Positions 48,301 to 60,779 of a stretch of 64,000 nucleotides of DNA are shown piece after piece. A model generated the notes under the pieces. That model did not search any database. It was not told the DNA's origin and saw only the letters and a program-made list of their open reading frames with translations. Origin of the DNA: Fasciolopsis buskii (Eukaryota; Platyhelminthes; Trematoda; Plagiorchiida; Fasciolidae). The stretch's first letter is position 1, and the number at the start of each line of letters is the position of its first letter. The translations under genes were made by a program, and so were the position numbers. Where the stretch lies: NCBI GenBank assembly GCA_008360955.1, contig LUCM01000765.1:1-64000 (forward strand), in the 5' to 3' direction.

Positions 48301-48796
48301 GGAAAAGACCCCTTTCATGGACTGAATTCTTCCATGAAGTGTCACAATCCTTAAGAACCAAAAAGTACAAGCTGCTCGTTGATTTTCGTTTATATGCATG
48401 TTGTTACATCACTTTTTTCAAAGACAGACGTCTTACTTAGTTGCACGAGGTCGACATCCGCTGAAAATGTGGATTCATAAAATCGGATCACGAGTTAGAG
48501 AGCTTAAAACGCATGATTTTTGTGTGTGTATCCACATCTACCCGAAACAAAATGGAAACTGCACTATGCATGAGCTATTTCACATCGCGTTGTTGACAAT
48601 GCATAATGGTAAAACTCTTGGTGGTCGTTGCGATCGTGACTCCGCCAAGTTACCCAGGCACAGAAAATTGGGGTTCACCTTGTAAAAACAGAACAATTCC
48701 AATACCAGTTAAATCAAGCAGGTGATCAGCAAACGCGATATTTAGAGCTGTCAATAATCGATTTTCGTTAATAAGCAAACGTATTGTGTAACTTAC
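42355..48796. other. Stretch without recognised gene
   Basis: No known family was found on either strand. Open frames of 60-110 codons (for example 42453-42761 and 44956-45192) lack motifs. A TG-rich microsatellite lies at 48059-48090 and short TA tracts near 45,580 and 47,345. Confidence 0.45.
48059..48090. repeat. (TG)n-rich microsatellite
   Basis: Interrupted TG/GTGAG repeat of about 32 bp. Confidence 0.6.
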
Positions 48797-48887
48797 AAGA
48801 AATTCTACTCCGGAGGCAGTACTCCAACTGATCTCATTGTGTTTTGTCCTAATTTTATACATCGTTCCGAATATCACATCCACAGAA
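48797..48887 (-). CDS. Candidate coding exon, unknown protein
   Basis: A 91-base minus-strand segment between an acceptor (GTAGTTAGTCAG, AG at 48889-48888) and a strong donor CTT/GTAAGT (GT at 48796-48795). It reads SVDVIFGTMYKIRTKHNEIS followed by WSTASGVEFL. The splice consensus is good, the length is short and no family is recognised. Confidence 0.25.
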
Positions 48888-49950
48888 CTGACTAACTACA
48901 GTTTTTCTGTGCAGAAATAATTAGATTTCAGTTTTTTGCCCTCGTCCACGGTAAATAATCGAATTCTCCTCTTCAAGTATTTGTTATTTAGACACTACAG
49001 CAAGTCTTCAGTTTTTGTGTTCCCCAAGCTTCGCCGTGGCTGCCAAAGTAGCGGACATTCAGCTACCCGAGTAATACATATTGACGGATGGAGAGTACGG
49101 ATAAGCTAATAATTTTTCGTGTTATCCCTAAACAACATTAGGAAATAGGTCGGAAAGGCTCACTAGAGAGAATAGGTTCTGTCTATAATGTTTCGTGTCC
49201 GCATGTGCATGCTATCGTTCTTCTTAACCTGCAACACAAATGGTTTTGTGGAAATAGCGATAAGGTTGGTCGGTAGTCACTCCTTCTGCAAAAGCTGTTG
49301 AATTTCAGTATTGTCCTGGCGAACATTTCTCCAAATGGAAGTTAATGCATTTCGCCCAATGTATTGAGAAAGAAAAAGAAAAATTATAAATCGGAAATAA
49401 CGCTGGCAGTCCATTTCCTTCAGAAAATGCGGCCTGTGCGTGTGACACATCAACACAACGGGTCCAACTGCTTGTGAGATTTTGTTTCAATTCAGGTCTT
49501 CATTACCGGCCCCGGATTTATTTCAGCGTAGAATGTGTCGAATACGAAGCCGCTTTTTTAAAACACGAACACACCAGGAAACAATGCTTTACAAAGTTGT
49601 CGAAAGTCAGTAGTTATTGCCCAGTGTTACACAGTACAATAAGATACTATACAACATAGTAAAATACAGTGCAACACAATGCAATGCAATACGAAGTTCA
49701 GTCAAAGAACATATTCATTGATATTGATAACAAAATGTTTGTGACCTATCCGTCGTGCTCAACGGTTAGTGTAAGGTATCTTAGGGAAGCCACCAACTGT
49801 AGCTTGGATCACAGTTGAATTTGTTGTTGTTCTAGCCGTTGAAAACGAACTGATTTTGGAAATCCGTTAACCGTAACCAATGTACGAGTGCATGGGCAAG
49901 TGCGGTGAGTCACGTGATGCACTCCGGCACAGTTTCACGCTAGTTTGCTT

Positions 49951-50067
49951 ATGCAAACAGCCAATGAGAATCGTAATGACAAGCGGTGGTGAAACCCATA
50001 CAATCCGCGAAGATGATTAGACGCTTTGGGCTCTGCCAATCAGAATATTTCCAATTTTATATATAAA
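49951..50067 (+). promoter_or_regulatory. Promoter-like cluster: octamer-like, CCAAT boxes and TATA box
   Basis: ATGCAAA (49951-49957), CCAAT (49961-49965, 50036-50040 and 50051-50055) and TATATATAAA (50058-50067) lie in the order and spacing of a TATA-dependent pol II promoter, which would start near 50,095 on the plus strand. No recognisable coding sequence follows, so it could equally be the U3 part of an LTR or chance. Confidence 0.3.
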
Positions 50068-52706
50068 CCCATGTGCTTTAGATATAACTCTAACTTGTTT
50101 CCGTCCTTTTGTGGTGTTCTTATTCCTTCGCGTAGCTTGTTTCGAAGTACTCACTGGTAAATGGTGTCCACTCGTTACCGTGACCGATCGAATTCCATGT
50201 ACTGATTACAATTCTAAGTATTACAAGTTTTTCATTAGGTGAACGTCATCCTTGACTGATTAGCATTATTGAATGTCTATTGAAAAACTCAGTTGTCAGT
50301 AATTTGCTGCACTGTGGATTGGGCAATGAATGAAGTTTATTCACTTGGAAGTCACTGAGGAGCCGAAAAACGAATGCGCTGCTATTTCATCTCGTGGCCA
50401 ACCCTGAATAATGCGTATCTAAAACGGAGAAAGTTGACCTCTGAGCTAGCGATGGCTTTTAGACAGTACAAAATGCAGTACCTGGATGGCATTGCATCAG
50501 ACAGAGTAAACTAGAGACCGTCGAGAGCCACAGACTGAATAGCCTGGCGACCGAGCGATTTATGTGGTAGCAGCCAAATGGTGAACATCATGGCTTCTGA
50601 AGGTGAATACAGAGCATTTGATTACTCCCACTGTCAGTAATTTGGTCGTCTGACTTCATTCCGACCAGTAGAAATAATCCCTGGTCTCTTATCAATACAA
50701 ATGGAAGTAGAATGGCGTAAGCAAAGAATCGTTCACACAGCTTCGCAGCAATGCTCTGTGTTTGACTCCTGGCAATAGTACTGCATGAACACTCTTTCAG
50801 TGCAATTAGGAGTTGGCCGCACAGCAACATAGTGGGATTTTTCTCAACCGGAACATTTTGGTACCCGCTGTAGCATCAATGACGGCGCTTTGTCAACTCC
50901 AAAATCGGATCGGCATTTGTGATGACCAGTGGCAAGTGTCAGATTCGCCTAATAAAGTTGTCTATACAAGATGTACTGGAAGCATCTGAGCGAGCGATAC
51001 TTTGTGATTCTTCACACTACAGAAGTATTTTCCTTTGGGAATTCAAACTGGAGCTTTTGGTTTGAAAATCTGGCCCACAGAGCAACGCGACTTTCACTCA
51101 CCACGGGATTTCTGAACAGTAGAATACCAGTTACTGTCTACCCTGCCCGACGGAACTGCCAGCGCAAACCTGACCACTCAGCACGACGACCAATGCAGCA
51201 TAGAATTCACTTTATTCGTAAAGTGTATTGGAAATGAGGCTACTGCTGCTGCTAGGTAGTCTAGGAGCTAAGTAGAAGTAAGATCTGGGTTCTCACCAAA
51301 TGCTTGTTCGCAAGAAAACGGAGAACTGCTTGGCGGAAGCCCATCTACTTGGAGCAGTTATACTTCCACTGATTTTACATTCGGCGTTGTCTGCTCAGAT
51401 CAATCCTCAAAACTGGCCAATCAGCACACTGCGTTGTCGGGCCTCTACCTATTGATCTTCCATACATGAATTGAATCGTCGTCCTGATGTAAACCATCCT
51501 AAATGGCTCATTGGGTCATGGAGATGAGACACCCGTCAAATCATGTCAAGATGCAGTCTCATTGTGACGAATCGGATCGCAATGCGTTGTTGTGTTCCAG
51601 TATTACCTTCAACAAGTAGAAAAATAAAGATGCAGCTTGTTGGCCGAAATTCACGTACGTTGAATCAACCGCACATTGCTGATGGAAGCCGATTGAAGCA
51701 ATGGATACCAAATAGGTCCTATTAGAGCGTGGTGCTCCAAGCAAACCTCCAGGACCATCCGTGTGGGCAGGACTGGGTCTCTGGTCCCATACTTTTGAAC
51801 CTACCTGAAATTAGTGGCGAATATTACGAATCTTACTTAACCTGCGACAGATTTTCTTATGTAAAAGTAAAACTAGATTTGTAAACTTTGAATTATTCTC
51901 AACCGACGATACGGAGACTAGGGACCCTGGTCGATTTGTTTGGGTTGGTATATTTGACGAAAAATGTACATCAAAACCATACCCTGAGCCGTTAACAAAA
52001 GTCGTCAACATTATTCCACTGATAAAATCTTTTTTCCTGAATTCACTGAAAAACTAGATGTCAAGGGTCTTGAAAATGGAGTTTTGTATGGTCAAAGAAA
52101 CATGAATGTTGTCCGACGTCAAAGTCAAGGTGAGGAACCAACTATATTTATTAGAAACCACCGTCACAGTAGATGTTCCGTTTGCTGTTGTGAACCTATG
52201 CGGTTTGTTGACTGACAGAGACCCTCGAGTCCAAATCGTTAGTTCTGGACTCGGAGTCTCAGTTTCAGCAAGATGAATATGCAATGCTGACAATCCCTTA
52301 CAGGTTGGAACAGATGTACTGTGCTCTTATGGTATCCTAACAGTCAGTTAGGCACTGATGTTGCGCATTATACCACTTGAAAATGATATTCAATCCTCTA
52401 CCAGTAAGAAATTGGAAAACGGTTTTGCATGCGTAATTTTCATAGCGTACACTAATAGGATACTCACCGTAGACATGAAGTTCAAAGGGTTCTGTTTGGG
52501 TTCATTTGCACGGATTGTTGAACAGATGATATGCAATTAACGTTGGATGCACAATAGTAATACAAATTGAACTACTATCCTATATGAACCGGTGACATAA
52601 ATGGTCTGTATATTCACTAAGGCAATGATTTTTATAAAAATATTTGACCGACGATCAAATCGTAAAGGTTAAGATTTGGCCAGTTATGTGTCACTCCTGA
52701 ACTGTG
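50068..52706. other. Stretch without recognised gene; open frames on both strands
   Basis: Between 51.5 and 52.3 kb both strands are open for 55-80 codons in several frames, and some are edged by splice-like sites. Because opposite strands look equally protein-like I do not assign exons. The minus-strand frame 50588-50867 (GYQNVPVEKNPTMLL, then LCERFFAYAILLPFVLI) is similar in quality. No family is recognised. Confidence 0.4.
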
Positions 52707-52805
52707 CTTCCGGACCCCCACCCTAACGGCGGGATTTAACCGGTTGCCCTCCGTCTTCTTGGAAGATGCTCCACCACTAAGCTCTCTTAGTCACGACTTC
52801 CGGAC
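52707..52805 (-). mobile_element. tRNA-like retroposed fragment flanked by 9-bp direct repeats
   Basis: On the minus strand an A-box-like word (TTAGTGGTGGAGC, 52780-52768) and a B-box-like word (GGTTAAATCCC, 52741-52731) are spaced 26 bp apart as in a tRNA gene. A short CTAA/TTAG pair could be the base of the acceptor stem. The 81-bp segment 52716-52796 is flanked by CTTCCGGAC at 52707-52715 and 52797-52805, which looks like a target-site duplication. A full cloverleaf is not formed by eye, so this is a tRNA pseudogene or tiny SINE rather than a tRNA gene. Confidence 0.5.
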
Positions 52806-53060
52806 GTAAATTATGTAGGTGAGCATCCAGTGTAACGTGAACTACTATTCTAAAGAACTACAACAACTAACCTGTTTTAATCATTGGATAAGCATCGCCG
52901 ACCACTTTACAACTGGAACAGGATCCAAAGGCCGTCTATGATTAGCCTTCAGTTACTGTTGTAAATTGTAGGCCGATTCGATATAATGACTGCCCCCTGA
53001 CATCATCGCAAAACAATTTAAGGTCAGTAAAATGTTCTTACTAATAATGTATTACCTATG

Positions 53061-53210
53061 GGTTCTTGCTTCTCAGCAGTATATTTTGCATACGGATGGA
53101 TGAATAAAATTTTCCCGGAAGCAAATGACCGGTTTCGCGATTACTGACGCTTCCGGGAAAATTTTGTTCATCCATCCGTATGCGAAATATACTACTGAGA
53201 GGCAGGAATC
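53061..53210. repeat. Hairpin with 62-bp arms and 26-bp loop
   Basis: Arms 53061-53122 and 53149-53210 pair without indels. The inner 52 pairs have three mismatches and the outer ten have three more. The inner core GGATGGATGAATAAAATTTT lies against its near-exact complement. All three inner mismatches are C/T transitions that would give G-U pairs in an RNA of one strand, so the fold would be almost unbroken in RNA. No TIR-type ends or target duplication are apparent. Confidence 0.88.
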
Positions 53211-56200
53211 AACCATTTCGGGCCTTGCCCCCTTTCTGAAGGTTAACCTTGCCCGACCGACGGAAATCCCACCACGAATCACCAAATGGACTTACTATCC
53301 ATTCACGATCCTTACAATTCAAATGACATTCTAGTGAGAACGTGTTACCTACGTTGTAATTTTGTCTTATCAGTCTCATCGGCAGGATACGTTTTCTAAG
53401 CACGTTTCGGTCACAATGCATCGTTTGCATGGAAACTGATAATGTTGAACAACTTGTTCTGAGCAGGCGACTTCTCTACTTGCTATCAGTCATATATGGC
53501 AAGAAGACGATATAAAAGATTGAATAAATAGCAATCGCTTTTTAACAAACGACGAACTTACTGTAAATTGTTATCGTTGGCTCTGAAATGAACGTTAATT
53601 CGGAGAACTTTTCAAGTCTCAGCTGACAGAGCGTCACAAACAATTTCGATAGGTCTTTCGGACATGCATCGTATAGTGTGATGGATAATGGTTGATATAC
53701 TGGGTGATCAACTTTGTGGACTTAGAATCAAAACTTTCTGGACTGCGAATATCAGTTTAGTGACTATGAAGATGGTCACAGGCGATAGTTTAAAACTTGC
53801 TGCTATCAATAAATGAAATAACACTAATAATAATAATAATAATGATAAACATTTTTTCCGATTGCTCGGTTTTATTGTTTCACGAATCTTCTAGGTGCTG
53901 CACTTTATTTTGTAAATAATCGTCATACAGTGTGCAGAGAATTTTGCGTATTTTAAGAGTTAATTTTTGCAATGCCTAAACCTTACAACTCTGTTTACAG
54001 TCAAATGGGTTTTCCCGTAACTGAGGGAATTTGTCGCCTTTACTTAGTTATATTTGCCGATCACTTCGTTGTCCTCCAAAGTCCTCAACGTAGTCTCAGG
54101 TTCCAAGTCGACTAATCGCCCCGAAAACTCTCGAAATGTTGTCGGACGACCGGCGTCTCAGAAAGCCCTTGATAAGGAAGCCCAGCGAACTGCTTTCTAA
54201 TGGCGGTGTTCTCACTCGTGGTCGACGACAAAAGCGAATGCTCAGGAGCCCTCCACGTGGTTGACCGGTCTTCCGTAATCAGTGAATCTAATCCAATCAT
54301 TGGCGACGTATTGGGCACAGAGCCTTATGCTCGCCAGCCACTGTGGAAGAGAGGTGTACTGGGTAACGGAGACATTTAGGCTCGTCCGTAGGGCACATAA
54401 GGTGAGTATTCAGTCAACGGTCCTTAGTGGGTTGCGAGACATTCAAATCATTTCACTACCTTGTTGGTTTGATGTTTTGCCTAAAGGCTCGAGGTTGGGT
54501 CCTCTAAGTAATAATCTTCAATTTAGGCAATCAGGTAGTGTCCCTCCCACTGATAAATCCTGGATCCCATGGGCAGCCGATCTCGTGGACGCGGAAGTGA
54601 TGAAGCGTACATACTTCTTTATTTCCTTTTCCTCTCCGTCGTTTTTCTCCTTGAGCACATATTTAGTCAAAATACTAATGACAATCGGCGATTTATTTAT
54701 GAATCTCACATGTCTAATTTGAATGCAATCACTTCACTTACCGATCGCATGTGGAACTAATGGGAAGCCTCGACCAAATCTATGTATCGTGCTTTTCTTG
54801 GTTTTGTTGCAAGTATCCAACTCCATTTTACGGTTCATGGTATTTCAAAAACTGCGAATGCTGGCCTTTTTCGGGTTCCGACACCGTTCATCACGCAGTC
54901 TTAGTACTGTGCTGGCCGTTGAATGCCATTCACGAGCTTCTTTAAAATGCTGATTCTTTTGTCAATACCTTTGGCAATCATTCTCTGATCACCGAAGACA
55001 CTACGATAATTGTTTAGGTCTCTTAGTCACCGCTGTTGGATAACCAGGTGACGAAAATTGTCAGCAATGCTGCAAATTCAAACTTCCCTGACGGAAGCAA
55101 CAATTCGTGGAAAATAATGGTAAATTTAATATTCGTTAATAGGAACTCAACGTGAAAAATTATGTGACCCAACTACCCATAAAGCCAGCGCGCTGACTCT
55201 CTGGCTCTCAGTTACTATTCGGCGAAAGATGGATAAGTAGCCCGAGAGCTTTACTTGCCGGAAACTCAAGGGATGATCAATAACGTCTCATTTGCGACTC
55301 CGTGATGATTGATCACATATGATCTGAACACATCAAACGAAACTCAATTGGAGTGCCCTTAAGGTGTTTAATTATGCGACTAGTAAGTGACAACTTTGGA
55401 ACGAGTTCATCTGAGGATCAGTTTAATGAAAAAACAGAACGCAGTGTGCGGCGTGTACAACAAATCACTGCACTTTTGGTTTACAATGTTCGCGTAGTTG
55501 AGGAGTATTAAAGCGTTACTCCGTTGCCTTTGTGATCTTCATGCTCAGTGAGCAGCAGTAAGTTGCAAATCTACAAAAACTTTAAAACCGTTTCTATCTG
55601 CCCCAGATTTCATGGACGCGATACCCAGTCCATTAACAGACAAATGGTGACAAAAACCCAAACCTGCGACTTGGTCACATTTTCGTTATAATTGACAAAT
55701 CTTGATTAGCGAGCATGCGGCTGATTAGTTATGTTTCTACTAGATAGTCGGTTATTTGAGCACACTTAGTAATCGCCCCGAAGAGCCGTTTTAGCCACTG
55801 AATTGAGCTTTCCCAGTACTTCACTAGGTGTGCTTTGCAATGAAGAATGTATGGTGAAATATCGGGATGAAACCGATGCACTACAATCGAAATGTTAGTA
55901 AGCAAGACATCGTACATATCTCCACAATGTTTTGGGGTCTGGGGTCATTGGCAGATTTACGGATCCGGTCATCCAAGGGAGTCCTAACGTGTTCTTGTAT
56001 CAACACAACAGTCGACAAGAATTCCCCAAGATGCAGACTAGTTGCCTATGGTGTATCTTTGGTAAAATGAATTTGATTAAGGTCGACACCATGGCTTACA
56101 ACCTACCTCAGTGCCATTCTCTTCGGTCTCCCCAGTCCATCTTGTTCATCAACGTCAGCACAACTCTGCATAGGATACGACGTCTTCCATTAATTCCAGA

Positions 56201-57894
56201 AGATTACGAGTGGCACCATTTGGGCCAAACACACACCACTGTTCAAGTGCACACTATGTCTGAAGCGTGCGTCCGCCTGTCTGATCTGGCAGGTAATACA
56301 TGATCACTGTCCTTGAAAACATGTCTCCAACGCATTATTTGTACTCCGATAGCCTAGGTTATCGCATAGGCTCAACGATATGAGACAATGATCTGATAGT
56401 AGCTGCGATAAGTTTTTTGTCTACCGTTCCATGCACCGCCAGAGAGGCTCCAGGTGCTCGCCGCTCCCACGGCATGTGAGTGTGTAGTACGTTTAATACT
56501 GTAGCTGTCATTAATTATTTAATCTAAATATAAGCATTTCGTTCCGTGTATCATAGCCACAGACACGAAGTCAGGTAATCACAACGAAATTAGCCTAACA
56601 CGCATTGGTCGAACCGCATCATTATTGTCTTTCCTTGCTTTGAAACCGCTTCATTAATGCAAAGGACCTGTTAGCTTCTGATTGGTTCACAACTTCCTCG
56701 AGTCTACCGTTGTCCTTTCTTTTATACCGGTATACCCTATCTCCTTACACGTGCAGGGAGGCAAATCTGATATATATAAAGTCCTATCACGGGCTTACAC
56801 AATGCACCAAACAACGATTATTGAATATCAAATGAAAGTTCTTTTTTATTTTAATACCCTGAGCAGCGATTGAGTAAATTCCAACGAATTCCGCATGACA
56901 ACTTAATGGCAGTTCATTCAGGTCTAACATTTCAATATGATATGGAAAATGATGATTTCAGAACAGATCTGTCAATGTAAAACGTATAGAACCAGACAAA
57001 AAGAAAATGTTGACAGATGTCTACATTTCATTCCATCCTCGCTAACCGTTCACATCAAACAACAGGTCGGCTTGAGTGCAACAAAACAACATCTCAGAAA
57101 TTTCGCCGTCATGTTTGATGAGTCTATTGCATCAGTGTCTTCTTGGTACATTGAATTAGATTCCGTGGTGGGATTAGCGGTGTTTCGCTGAATATTAATA
57201 ACTTCAAGTTAAGACAACGGATTACCCGGTTAACAGACAAATTTACGATTAACATTTTTACTGTTTGATCGTTGTCCATTCGAAACAATTTTACCATAAT
57301 TCATTTGCAAGCTGTTTACAGATGAAATGGGACTAACATAAAACAAATCAAGGGTATGGATTTATGTGGATTAAATTCTCTGGCTTGTGACTAGTTAACG
57401 CAAAGCATGTGGGTGACTGAGTAATGGACAAATTCGCTCTTGGTGAGTTTTGGTCTAAGGCAGTCAAAGTGTACGGACGAAACCTCTTCTGGCACAGGGG
57501 ACGGAGATTAACTTCCCAACACATGTGACTTCAGCAGTGGACCGCGTACATGACTGAAAGCCCTTGCGTTTGCTAAGGGGTCCATAATGGGCAACCAAGA
57601 ATATCGTGTCTGGATTCCCATTATGCCTAGGATGCTGATTTCATCACGCGTTAAGCATACGAACACCTAAGATTCACAGGCTCAACGGTTCCCAGGTTAT
57701 ATGGGCTAACCAAGAACGACAAAAGGGGACATTCATTGCTCCAGTACTACTAAAAGTAATTTCACCTTATTGTAGCCCTAACCATTGGCCGTCTGCGCTA
57801 CTTGAACCAGGCAGAAAATATATGGCTGTAAATTTTGAGGGGCACATACGATTTCATGCATCAAGTCAGGAAAGCCAGGATATAAGACACAATT
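53211..57894. other. Stretch without recognised gene
   Basis: Open frames up to 146 codons (54282-54722) have no motif, no codon-level signal visible by eye and no convincing splice sites. Apart from the AAT tract at 53.8 kb nothing is supported. Confidence 0.45.
53821..53843 (+). repeat. (AAT)n microsatellite
   Basis: About seven AAT units. Confidence 0.8.
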
Positions 57895-58726
57895 GTGCTC
57901 TGGCATAACGTGGAATCCCTTTCCACAGTTATGCTCCTTTTGGACCTCGTCGATCTCACGGTGGATTACGTAGAAGAAAATGATGTAAATTGTTTTCTAC
58001 CAATGGGTTTGCGCCAGCTTTCGCCTTTGTGTAGATTTAACGTCCGTTGCTTCAACAACAGAATCATGTGTACACAGCGTGACGGTGTAGCCAAGAGATC
58101 ACCATTAGGTCCGCTCTTGTTGAATTACCCTTCAAAAACTAGAAATACCTAAATTAAAAGCATTAATCGATAAGTTTGATTATGACTATCGATAGGTGAA
58201 CGATATATTCTGTGACTGGGGCTGCAAGAGACTTCGATTGCATGCAACTGGAAATGATCACGGCGTGAACAACCATTTGCCGTTCCTGGATGTAACTCCC
58301 ACAAAGTTTGAAGATAGTCGAATACAAAGAAATGTCTACTAAAAACAAACATGTAATGGCCAGTATCCTACCTTCATCGATTTTGTTAATGCCCAACAAA
58401 AGCAAAACATGGTGAAGTACTTGGCCTTCAGAGTGAGGGAATTCCGTTTGAGAGGAATATTGGCAATGAGATAACCTACGAGTAAAACGGTTAAATGGAT
58501 CGATTTTGAAAAGAATATGATAGATAAAATCCGAGAATCTCCAACAGAATATGTCAAAGAGGAGGGCTTGTTTATTAGTTTTGGATTTAAAGGAGATGTA
58601 GCTAGTTGTATTTTAGGCCGAATTTTGCTACATTCCTTGGGCATTTTGAAGCTTTCCTATTATCCAAAATCAGAACAAAAACAAATTAACGATGCTGACA
58701 TCATCAGTGGTTATTTCCTGGTTTAG
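57895..58726 (+). mobile_element. Penelope-like retroelement C fragment (RT motif B to connector), decayed
   Basis: The frame at 57895 reads LPMGLRQLSPLCRFNVRCFN, then QRDGVAKRSPLGPLLLN (motif B; element B has QKDGVAMGSPLGPLL). Further frames give KLEIPKLKALIDKF, a motif C remnant VNDIFCDWG (about 58,198, where the Tyr codon has become a stop), LPFLDVTPTKFEDSRIQRNV (about 58,280), and GLFISFGFKGDVASCILGRI in the 58517 frame. It is the same lineage as element B at 9.5 kb but more decayed, with stops, frameshifts and no endonuclease. Confidence 0.82.
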
Positions 58727-58744
58727 ATGCCTTTGTAGTGATTT

Positions 58745-58820
58745 TCATACTGGCCGAATGGTAAGACGGTTGTCTTCCCGGATCATGCTAGCAAAGAGGA
58801 GGAAAAATTGAACCCTTAAG
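58745..58820 (+). other. tRNA-like sequence (box A exact, box B weak)
   Basis: TGGCCGAATGG (58751-58761) fits the pol III box A consensus exactly, in a context like tRNA-Ser/Leu (CTGGCCGAATGGTAAGACGG). A B-like word AATTGAACCC is at 58806-58815. No complete cloverleaf was found. It is probably a tRNA-derived retroposon remnant. Confidence 0.35.
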
Positions 58821-60779
58821 CAGTGCTATCTTAGCCGACTTAGTTGACCCTAGGATTACGGTGAATCCGGACGCAATATTCAAGACTGTTCTTCATGACC
58901 CTCTCTAACAAACGCAGGAGCCTTCAGCCGTGCACACTGTATATTACTGAATTTACGGGAGTAGGGAAGTTAGTCACCGCTCTGCCTATCAAACGAGTTT
59001 GGTTCTGACATTTCAGATGTCGTAACCCACAACAGACCGAAAGGAAATGTTTCCGACGCTCGTTACCTCATAGCTGGTGAATCAAGCTTTTGCTTTTTGA
59101 TTATTCTGTCTTCGTGTATTAATGACTTGGATCCCGGTCTTTCTGATTACCGAAAAAATATTGCGTCACCGGTCTTATCCGCATATAACCGGTTACCCAC
59201 TTTTGTTTATTCTTCCTTGAGATTTGCACTCTAAAGCATGTTACTCATAGCTGACCTGACTGAGTGATATAATTAACTCGTCCACTGATCACCTCCATCG
59301 GATAATTCAGGCTGAATAAGCCTTTTGAAAGTGTATCGAACTGAACCTCGTCTAGGCCTATTTTATTTGCGAATCTACCGAGATAATCGTCCGGCCTTAT
59401 TTGTTCCCAAGTAAGCACTCCTGTTTCTCGTAGTTTGTGCTTTCCAAAAAGTTCGGTCGTAAGCCACCTCTCCAACGCTAAACTGTTGACAGATAGATAC
59501 CTGATAACTTCCGACTACTGTTTTGGCAAAATACAGTTGTTGGACTTTCGGAGTTTGGTAGAAAACATAAATTGCGATGTTATAGCTCACATTTTTGGAT
59601 TGTCTACCATGGCGGACTCCTCGATCTTACAAGTCCCAATGAGAAATAACTAAGAACAAGAAAGGAAATTGCAACCAGAAGTCAACTTCTTGCTTGCATA
59701 GAAAGGGATCAAATGGCCACGTATGCCGTTGTTACTGATCTATCAGTATAATGGACAAATGTGACTAGCTAAACTCCATCACATACTGCAGATGGTTGAT
59801 TATTCGACTGATTGAAATGTCATCAGTCATTGAAGAAATTGAAAATAACGCGCAAGGAAACGAAAGGCTCATGGACACAATTTTCATGACTTGACTGCCG
59901 CATGCAAGTATGTCAGCGGAACAGTTGTACGCGGGATGACGAAAGGTCAACTTCTTCTGTTGGTTAATAACATTCAGGGCGAATTTCAAATCCTTAGGGT
60001 ATACTCGGAAGGAACAACAAATATTTCTCCAATAAACAAGACTCGCAAACATGACCGTAGATCATATGGTATTTCTGGCCTGAATAAGCGAGATGACCAA
60101 GTGGCCGTGGTGGAGTTATTAAACTGATTTTAAATTTGATAGCATAGGCTTACTACGGAAAAAGATAGCATTTTGTTCCTTCGTCCAACTGACGTCCGTC
60201 CAGCATTTTTGCAAAAGAGCCCCAATATCACTAATAATAAATCCCTCATAGCTCCGGTTGTTAGTGTTCATAGGATTCCAGTCGCAAGCTGGGCGTTCAG
60301 ATCGCGAGCTTATCATCACCGTTCGAGCTGGCATATGCTGACAATTTTAACTTGACTAAAGATGGGGCGTTTGCAAGCTAAATGCCAAGCTGCGCAATCA
60401 AAACAGCAGAAAAACAGCAAATGATTTCCCTACTTGATTTCCCAAGAACCTACCGTCATTTTTGCTCTCCATTTCACTTATGAGTTCTTTGACGTCGTCT
60501 GTATTTGGAGAAAAAAAGCAAATTACCATCCTGGGCAGGTGTGTGGGATTATAACATACTGATCTGTTGGTTTATTTCTCAATACATTTAAGATCTCATA
60601 CCAACGACGGCAGTTTGCAGTTCGCTGTCTGTTAAAGATACGTACTCATAAAATGGTTTTATTGGCCTTATAATGGTTTCGCAACGCAGAAAGCCTGAAG
60701 AAACATCTGCTGTGTTTCAGTCGCAAATCCACAAACGATTCCATCTTGCGGCCTGTATCTCTAATGCCCACCCACTTTA
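58821..60779. other. Stretch without recognised gene
   Basis: A minus-strand segment 59293-59482 is open and edged by AG and GT sites (LALERWLTTELFGKHKLRET, then IRPDDYLGRFANKIGLDEV). It reads like protein but has no recognised family and weak splice context. The remaining frames are unremarkable. Confidence 0.4.

Noticed and set aside
49739..49830. CTCAACGGTTAG context resembling a tRNA D-arm
   Set aside because: Box A is one base off and there is no box B; too weak to annotate.
51490..52300. Several long open frames on both strands with splice-like borders, suggesting exons
   Set aside because: Opposite strands look equally protein-like and the phases across the proposed junctions give stops, so no direction or exon can be chosen.
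54282..54722. 146-codon open frame on the plus strand, one of the longest in the window outside retroelements
   Set aside because: No recognisable motif, hydrophobic low-quality C-terminus, an overlapping opposite frame, and no splice context; consistent with chance.
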